The position numbers were made by a program, and so were the translations under genes. A DNA stretch of 10,261 nt, taken from positions 1 through 10,261 of the forward strand of contig DATDYA010000059.1 in the NCBI GenBank assembly GCA_035289165.1, written 5' to 3'. The notes below the pieces were generated by a model, which made no database searches, was not told where the DNA came from, and saw only the letters and a list, made by a program, of their open reading frames with translations. The number at the start of each line of letters is the position of its first letter. The stretch's first letter is position 1. The DNA comes from DATDYA01 sp035289165 (GTDB lineage: Bacteria; Patescibacteriota; Patescibacteriia; Magasanikbacterales; GWA2-37-8). Of this stretch, positions 7,839-10,261 are shown in pieces.

Positions 7839-8156
7839 TTATTTTTTGGCTGACAAATAAAGGTTATAAAACTCGGTTAAGGTAGAAGAGATGACTTTCT
7901 TAGCATTGGGTATATGCGACAAAAAGAACTCGTTTACTTTTTGTGGTTCAGGATTAGTTTCCATTAGGCGATCAAATTCATCAGAGTATTCGTGGGGTAG
8001 GGCGTGTATAAGAGAGGTGATTAAATCGTTTTCTAGCCGAGGGTTTAAGTCGGCGAGCATTTCTTCCTTAAGGGCTACTGGGATTTTATTCCCGTGGGTC
8101 TCCTCAAGAAGTCTCTCTAAGAATTGCCTTGTTTCAGGTGCGATATGATTAGTCAT
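7839..8156 (-). CDS. 105-aa helical hypothetical protein, first gene of the operon
   Basis: The ATG at 8156 is chosen because it lies about 28 nt after a strong extended -10 element; the open frame continues upstream to 8258 but across that promoter and with a biased, non-protein-like composition. The product is all-helical and acidic, with motifs such as RQFLERLLEE, ALKEEMLADLNPRLEN and EFDRLMETNPEPQKVNEFF. The pattern (an L-K-E-E-M-x-x-D-L-x-P-R-L segment, a middle D/E-rich helix, a short C-terminal helix) resembles small helical proteins common in Patescibacteria (DUF5663-like), but I am not certain of that family. There is no membrane segment. No Shine-Dalgarno is seen; the leader is short. 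It leads an operon with the 54-aa, 1606-aa and 863-aa genes. Confidence 0.82.
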   Translation of the reverse strand: MTNHIAPETRQFLERLLEETHGNKIPVALKEEMLADLNPRLENDLITSLIHALPHEYSDEFDRLMETNPEPQKVNEFFLSHIPNAKKVISSTLTEFYNLYLSAKK

Positions 8157-8183
8157 AAATTTGAAGTAGTAATAAGTATCGTA

Positions 8184-8192
8184 ATTATAGCA
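8184..8192 (-). promoter_or_regulatory. extended -10 promoter of the minus-strand operon
   Basis: The minus strand reads TGCTATAAT, a perfect extended -10 (TGn plus TATAAT). At the expected -35 distance there is only a C-rich then T-rich stretch, so recognition would rest on the extended -10. A start near 8177 gives a leader of about 21 nt to the ATG at 8156 with no Shine-Dalgarno. Confidence 0.6.
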
Positions 8193-8232
8193 CAAATAGA
8201 AAAAAAGGGGAGAGCACTGGGGATAATTATTT

Positions 8233-8247
8233 TTTGTTTGTTTAAAA
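8233..8247 (+). repeat. left candidate terminal inverted repeat
   Basis: TTTGTTTGTTTAAAA here matches the reverse complement of 8918-8932 (TTTGTTTGATTAAAA) at 14 of 15 positions. TATTT at 8228-8232 borders it. It also serves as the U-rich tail of the terminator on the minus strand. Confidence 0.35.
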
Positions 8248-8249
8248 CA

Positions 8250-8324
8250 AAACACCACTCGCTGAATCCTCCTGTCCTCTAGGCTGTGTATTACAGTCTA
8301 GAGGACAGTAGGCGAGTGGTGTTT
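8250..8324 (-). terminator. long composite hairpin terminator of the GC-rich gene
   Basis: An outer perfect 13-bp stem (8250-8262 with 8312-8324, AAACACCACTCGC) encloses an inner stem (TGTCCTCTAG at 8273-8282 with 8298-8307). The inner stem continues through a G-T pair to CTGT/ACAG and a 5-nt loop at 8288-8292. The only asymmetry is a six-base bulge on one side (8263-8268) and one mismatch nearby, for roughly 30 paired bases in total. On the minus strand, 18 nt after the stop codon, the stem ends in GGTGTTTTGTTTT, a U-rich tail expected of an intrinsic terminator. It would stop the GC-rich gene from reading into the operon promoter. The stem is much longer than termination needs. Confidence 0.75.
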
Positions 8325-8342
8325 GCGCTTCCCGTCCTTGGA

Positions 8343-8741
8343 TTAGGACCGAGGCGAGTCCGTCGCAACGGGCGGCGGCTCGATGGTGGGTGGGGCCTCC
8401 GGGGAGGCCCACTCGTAGACGCGCTTCCCGTCGTCCTCGCGGACGATCAGGAAGGCCGGGGAGTTCTTCGCGGGCAAGGCCTTGGCGGCCTCGCCGTTGA
8501 GGTTCAGGAGCAACGCCCCCTCATCCGCGCTCTTGATAAGCGCGAAGTCTGGATTGCTCCAGACCACCTGGTAGTAGCCGAGGCTGACTTCGTCGACGTC
8601 GCGGGGGTGGCCGTCCATGGTCCGAATCTTGTGCCATCCCCACTGGAGCCCCCAGAAAATCGCGGCTCCCACGACCATCGCCATGATGGTCGTTATGTAC
8701 TTCGGGACATGCTGCGTCCCCGCTTCCGTCTCCGCACTCAT
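8343..8741 (-). CDS. GC-rich gene for a 132-aa single-pass membrane protein of unknown function
   Basis: The ATG at 8741 is preceded by GGAG six nt upstream; a GTG at 8777 in frame lacks such a site. The protein has a short acidic N-terminus, one hydrophobic segment at about residues 15-36 (YITTIMAMVVGAAIFWGLQW), and a basic patch at 37-40. A compact domain follows at about 45-112, with alternating hydrophobic strands (YYQVVW, FALIK, ALLLNLNG, AFLIV, KRVYEW), and then a Pro-rich tail (PPTIEPPP). The strand pattern suggests a small beta domain held at the membrane. The charge distribution mildly favours the C-terminal domain on the cytoplasmic side, but this is not firm. Codon third positions are nearly all G or C, opposite to every neighbour, so it was probably acquired from a GC-rich donor. 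I recognise no family. Confidence 0.8.
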   Translation of the reverse strand: MSAETEAGTQHVPKYITTIMAMVVGAAIFWGLQWGWHKIRTMDGHPRDVDEVSLGYYQVVWSNPDFALIKSADEGALLLNLNGEAAKALPAKNSPAFLIVREDDGKRVYEWASPEAPPTIEPPPVATDSPRS

Positions 8742-8747
8742 CTCTCT

Positions 8748-8751
8748 CTCC
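8748..8751 (-). promoter_or_regulatory. Shine-Dalgarno sequence deciding the start of the GC-rich gene
   Basis: GGAG on the minus strand, embedded in a GA repeat, ends six nt before the ATG at 8741. It distinguishes this gene from the four large operon genes, none of which has such a site. Confidence 0.65.
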
Positions 8752-8770
8752 GATCCACTCTTCCTGGTCA

Positions 8771-8784
8771 GGCGCACTCGCGCC
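8771..8784 (-). other. GC hairpin in the leader of the GC-rich gene
   Basis: GGCGC (8771-8775) and GCGCC (8780-8784) form a 5-bp GC-only stem with a 4-nt loop in the ~70-nt 5' leader, between the promoter and the Shine-Dalgarno. It occludes the in-frame GTG at 8777 and may stabilise the mRNA or space the ribosome site. No ligand-binding riboswitch motif is recognised. Confidence 0.4.
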
Positions 8785-8819
8785 CCACAAGGTAAGAGTC
8801 CGTTTTTGGGAAACAGACA

Positions 8820-8848
8820 ATATTATCATAGCTTTATATTTTTGTCAA
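8820..8848 (-). promoter_or_regulatory. strong sigma70-type promoter of the GC-rich gene
   Basis: The minus strand carries a perfect TTGACA (8843-8848), a 17-nt spacer, and TAATAT (8820-8825, 4/6); an overlapping GATAAT (8822-8827, 5/6) sits at 15 nt. Transcription would start near 8813, giving a leader of about 70 nt. The AT-rich promoter stands out between GC-rich gene and a C-rich stretch at 8849-8856. Confidence 0.7.
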
Positions 8849-8917
8849 CACCCCCCATTGGTCTGAGGGTCGCTGTTGTAACGGAAATTTAGGTATCAGT
8901 AGTTAATTTATGGAATC

Positions 8918-8932
8918 TTTTAATCAAACAAA
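8918..8932 (-). repeat. right candidate terminal inverted repeat
   Basis: The reverse complement reads TTTGTTTGATTAAAA, 14/15 identical to 8233-8247. TATTT at 8933-8937 follows directly, the same five bases that precede the left copy. It overlaps the 16-bp palindrome at 8926-8941. Confidence 0.35.
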
Positions 8933-8941
8933 TATTTGTTT
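8926..8941. promoter_or_regulatory. perfect 16-bp palindrome, possible operator
   Basis: AAACAAATATTTGTTT is a perfect palindrome. Its right half contains the -35 hexamer of the + strand promoter, the position where a dimeric repressor would block RNA polymerase. It could instead simply reflect the inserted element's terminal repeat. No regulator gene is visible in the window. Confidence 0.4.
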
Positions 8942-8964
8942 TTTCAGTTGCGATGTGATATATT
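8936..8964 (+). promoter_or_regulatory. candidate promoter of the right-hand operon
   Basis: TTGTTT (8936-8941, 3/6) is followed after 17 nt by TATATT (8959-8964, 5/6). The start would be near 8971, about 100 nt before the ATG at 9073. In AT-rich DNA such matches are common; the support is its location and its overlap with the palindrome. Confidence 0.38.
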
Positions 8965-9059
8965 TATAAGAGTTTAAACTAGTGATTTTAATATTTTTAA
9001 AGTTAAAATAACTTAGAGAAAATCTAAAATTTGTTAGATGATTCTATGAATAGCACGCC

Positions 9060-9064
9060 AGGAG
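9060..9064 (+). promoter_or_regulatory. Shine-Dalgarno sequence AGGAG
   Basis: AGGAG ends 8 nt before the ATG at 9073 and favours that start over the in-frame ATG at 9046 and TTG at 9031, which have no comparable site. Confidence 0.5.
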
Positions 9065-9072
9065 AGAAAGGA

Positions 9073-10080
9073 ATGTCAGTTGGTAGTATAGAACTAAGAA
9101 AGAAGAAGCTAGCCGAGTTACAAAAAAACACCGGGCCATTTTTCGTTGAAAATAAAGATAAATATCCATACCTCGCTGATTTAATGAAATCTTTGCTACA
9201 TGATTTGTTTGAAAAACATTCTTCAGTTCAAAGGCGTGAAAATTTTAAAAAATTTATTAAAGCCAACAAAGGAGCAGAAACCGAATTAAATGATTTGTTA
9301 CAACAGTTAGCAATAGTTTCGAAAGATAATGTTTTGGGTAAAGTATGCGATTTGTGGCGACTGGAACTTTTTAACCACAATGAATGGGGCGTACATCCAG
9401 AAGGGTTTCCATTTTTGGATTTGACATTTTGGCGAGAGCATTCTCTTACTGCGGATGCTGAAGCGGTGAGAAGACACTTTGGGCACGAAACTGAAGAAGA
9501 CAGAATAAGAGAGCAAAGAAGGGTGGATCTAAAAAGAGAACGAGATATGGGGGAAATGAAAGACAGGGTGCGACATGTTATAGACGAGTTTTTTGAGCAT
9601 GCCATAACAAAGAGGCAGAAGTTTAATGGTTTAGAGGAAGCCGATGAAGCTCTGCGCATGAAGATCGCCCGGGATTTAAAGATTGGAGTCATTGGACCAC
9701 CAGGTAAAACTGAAGAAAAGCCAGAGGAGCTTATAAGACGACTATATATTGGTGGTGAGATAAAAAGTGTGGCGGTATATTTCACCGTTAGAGATGATAA
9801 GGTAAAAATCAGCTGTGTTTTATGGCAGTTAGTCGAAGAAGGCTCAGTGGTGGGGGAAAGAGATAAGGCTGTTAGGGGTTTGTTTAGACAGAAGTTAGAA
9901 AAATATTTTGATAGTGCCGGCCAAATTTCTCCGCAAGGGATGGAAGATTTTAAAAGAGAATTTTCCTTTTCCGATCACGGTTATTTAGTAAGGACACTTC
10001 GGAACATCCAAAGAGATGTGGGGGATACTGTAAAAGGTAAAAGCATCGGCGGTCTAATTGATTTTTTAAGTAAAAAATAA
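9073..10080 (+). CDS. 335-aa charged helical protein of unknown function
   Basis: The start at 9073 is chosen for the AGGAG before it; ATG at 9046 would add nine residues. The product is soluble, highly charged (Lys/Glu/Arg) and mostly helical, with no signal peptide or membrane segment. The N-terminal third has aromatic and leucine-rich helices (YPYLADLMKSLLHDLF). The middle has a Trp-containing segment (WGVHPEGFPFLDLTFW) and then an Arg/Glu coiled stretch (EEDRIREQRRVDLKRERD). The C-terminal third contains alternating strands (KSVAVYFTVRDDKVKISCVLWQ) and ends in helices. An IGPPGKT segment is not a full Walker A motif. I recognise no family. It is followed after 31 nt by another orphan gene on the same strand, so the two probably form an operon. 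Base and codon use match the minus-strand operon, not the GC-rich insert. Confidence 0.85.
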   Translation: MSVGSIELRKKKLAELQKNTGPFFVENKDKYPYLADLMKSLLHDLFEKHSSVQRRENFKKFIKANKGAETELNDLLQQLAIVSKDNVLGKVCDLWRLELFNHNEWGVHPEGFPFLDLTFWREHSLTADAEAVRRHFGHETEEDRIREQRRVDLKRERDMGEMKDRVRHVIDEFFEHAITKRQKFNGLEEADEALRMKIARDLKIGVIGPPGKTEEKPEELIRRLYIGGEIKSVAVYFTVRDDKVKISCVLWQLVEEGSVVGERDKAVRGLFRQKLEKYFDSAGQISPQGMEDFKREFSFSDHGYLVRTLRNIQRDVGDTVKGKSIGGLIDFLSKK

Positions 10081-10111
10081 TTAAATTTTTAATTTATTAA
10101 TCACAAAATAT

Positions 10112-10261
10112 ATGACAATGGGCTACACAGAAGATGGTTCCTTTGACCCGGAAAAAAGTGGTGTACATGCGTTGCATGGTAGTGAACCGAGGCGCGAAAA
10201 CATGGAGAAATTGCGGGCTCAATTTGCGCCAGTGGTAGGCAGATTGGTTTATGGCGAGTGG
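10112..10261 (+). CDS. N-terminal part of an orphan protein (cut by window end)
   Basis: An ATG at 10112 (with a second in-frame ATG at 10118) opens a frame of 50 codons that is still open at the last base. The first residues are hydrophilic (GYTEDGSFDPEKSGVHALHG), followed by a helix (RRENMEKLRAQF) and the start of a hydrophobic stretch (VVGRLVYGEW). No signal peptide or known motif is visible in this part. The 31-nt gap to the preceding stop contains no evident terminator, which suggests cotranscription. No Shine-Dalgarno is clear. Confidence 0.68.
   Translation, partial: MTMGYTEDGSFDPEKSGVHALHGSEPRRENMEKLRAQFAPVVGRLVYGEW

Larger units (their letters stand above)
8233..8932. mobile_element. 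candidate single-gene insertion (GC-rich cassette with terminal inverted repeats)
   Basis: A block containing one GC-rich gene with its own promoter and terminator interrupts AT-rich DNA. Two hand-counted 60-base lines of the gene (8401-8460, 8461-8520) are 72% and 68% G+C, against 35% for a line in the neighbouring gene (9121-9180). At the edges lie 15-nt inverted repeats (8233-8247 and 8918-8932, 14/15 identical), immediately bordered outside by TATTT on both sides (8228-8232, 8933-8937). It encodes no transposase or recombinase, so any mobility would have to be in trans. The repeats are AT-rich and of low complexity, so the exact ends are uncertain even though the foreign nature of the gene is clear. 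Confidence 0.38.

Noticed and set aside
8250..8324. Classical integron attC site
   Set aside because: The paired arms lack the GTTRRRY/RYYYAAC core sites, and no integron integrase is in the window. The resemblance is structural only and is kept as a hypothesis in the findings.
8286..8795. 169-codon open frame on the + strand across the GC-rich gene
   Set aside because: GC-rich DNA keeps antisense frames open. This frame starts inside the terminator hairpin and lacks a ribosome site, and its product is Arg/Gly/Leu-rich, while the minus frame has promoter, ribosome site, membrane segment and terminator.
9685..9711. Walker A (P-loop) in the 335-aa protein
   Set aside because: The segment IGPPGKT lacks the GxxxxGK(S/T) spacing, and no Walker B is evident.
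9228..9785. 185-codon minus-strand open frame inside the 335-aa gene
   Set aside because: Ser/Cys-rich antisense shadow with no promoter or ribosome site; the + frame has protein-like composition over its whole length.

Overview
The window looks like a fragment of an AT-rich bacterial genome, most plausibly from the Patescibacteria/Candidate Phyla Radiation (Parcubacteria-like). The reasons are a very large lysine-rich protein of unknown function, tightly packed small orphan genes, start codons mostly without Shine-Dalgarno sequences, and almost no recognisable housekeeping genes. This placement is inference: no marker gene is present. All stop codons used are TAA, and nothing suggests a recoded genetic code.

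Left edge (1-254): the C-terminal 40 codons of a DDE-type transposase run in on the + strand. They converge on a minus-strand operon that ends in a possible 28-codon ORF.

Minus-strand operon (8192 down to about 161): an extended -10 promoter at 8184-8192 drives four genes with 1-3 nt between each stop and the next start. They encode a 105-aa helical protein, a 54-aa leucine-zipper protein, a 1606-aa membrane-anchored giant protein with a duplicated ~65-residue domain, and an 863-aa HAD-fold protein whose C-terminal half resembles the surface-polysaccharide-associated COG5610 family. The HAD gene also has its own promoter inside the last codons of the giant gene. The layout suggests an envelope-associated assembly, but the giant and both small proteins have no function I can assign.

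Foreign cassette (about 8233-8932): a GC-rich gene for a 132-aa single-pass membrane protein is embedded in AT-rich DNA. It carries its own TTGACA promoter, a good Shine-Dalgarno, a structured leader and an exceptionally long terminator hairpin. Candidate 15-bp terminal inverted repeats (14/15) and a 5-bp TATTT direct repeat flank it. It looks like an insulated single-gene insertion (a moron-like or integron-like cargo unit) and is the most unusual part of the window.

Right side (8926-10261, + strand): a promoter whose -35 element lies inside a perfect 16-bp palindrome precedes a 335-aa charged helical orphan protein. A second orphan gene follows 31 nt later and runs off the end.

No tRNA, rRNA, CRISPR array or replication gene was seen.
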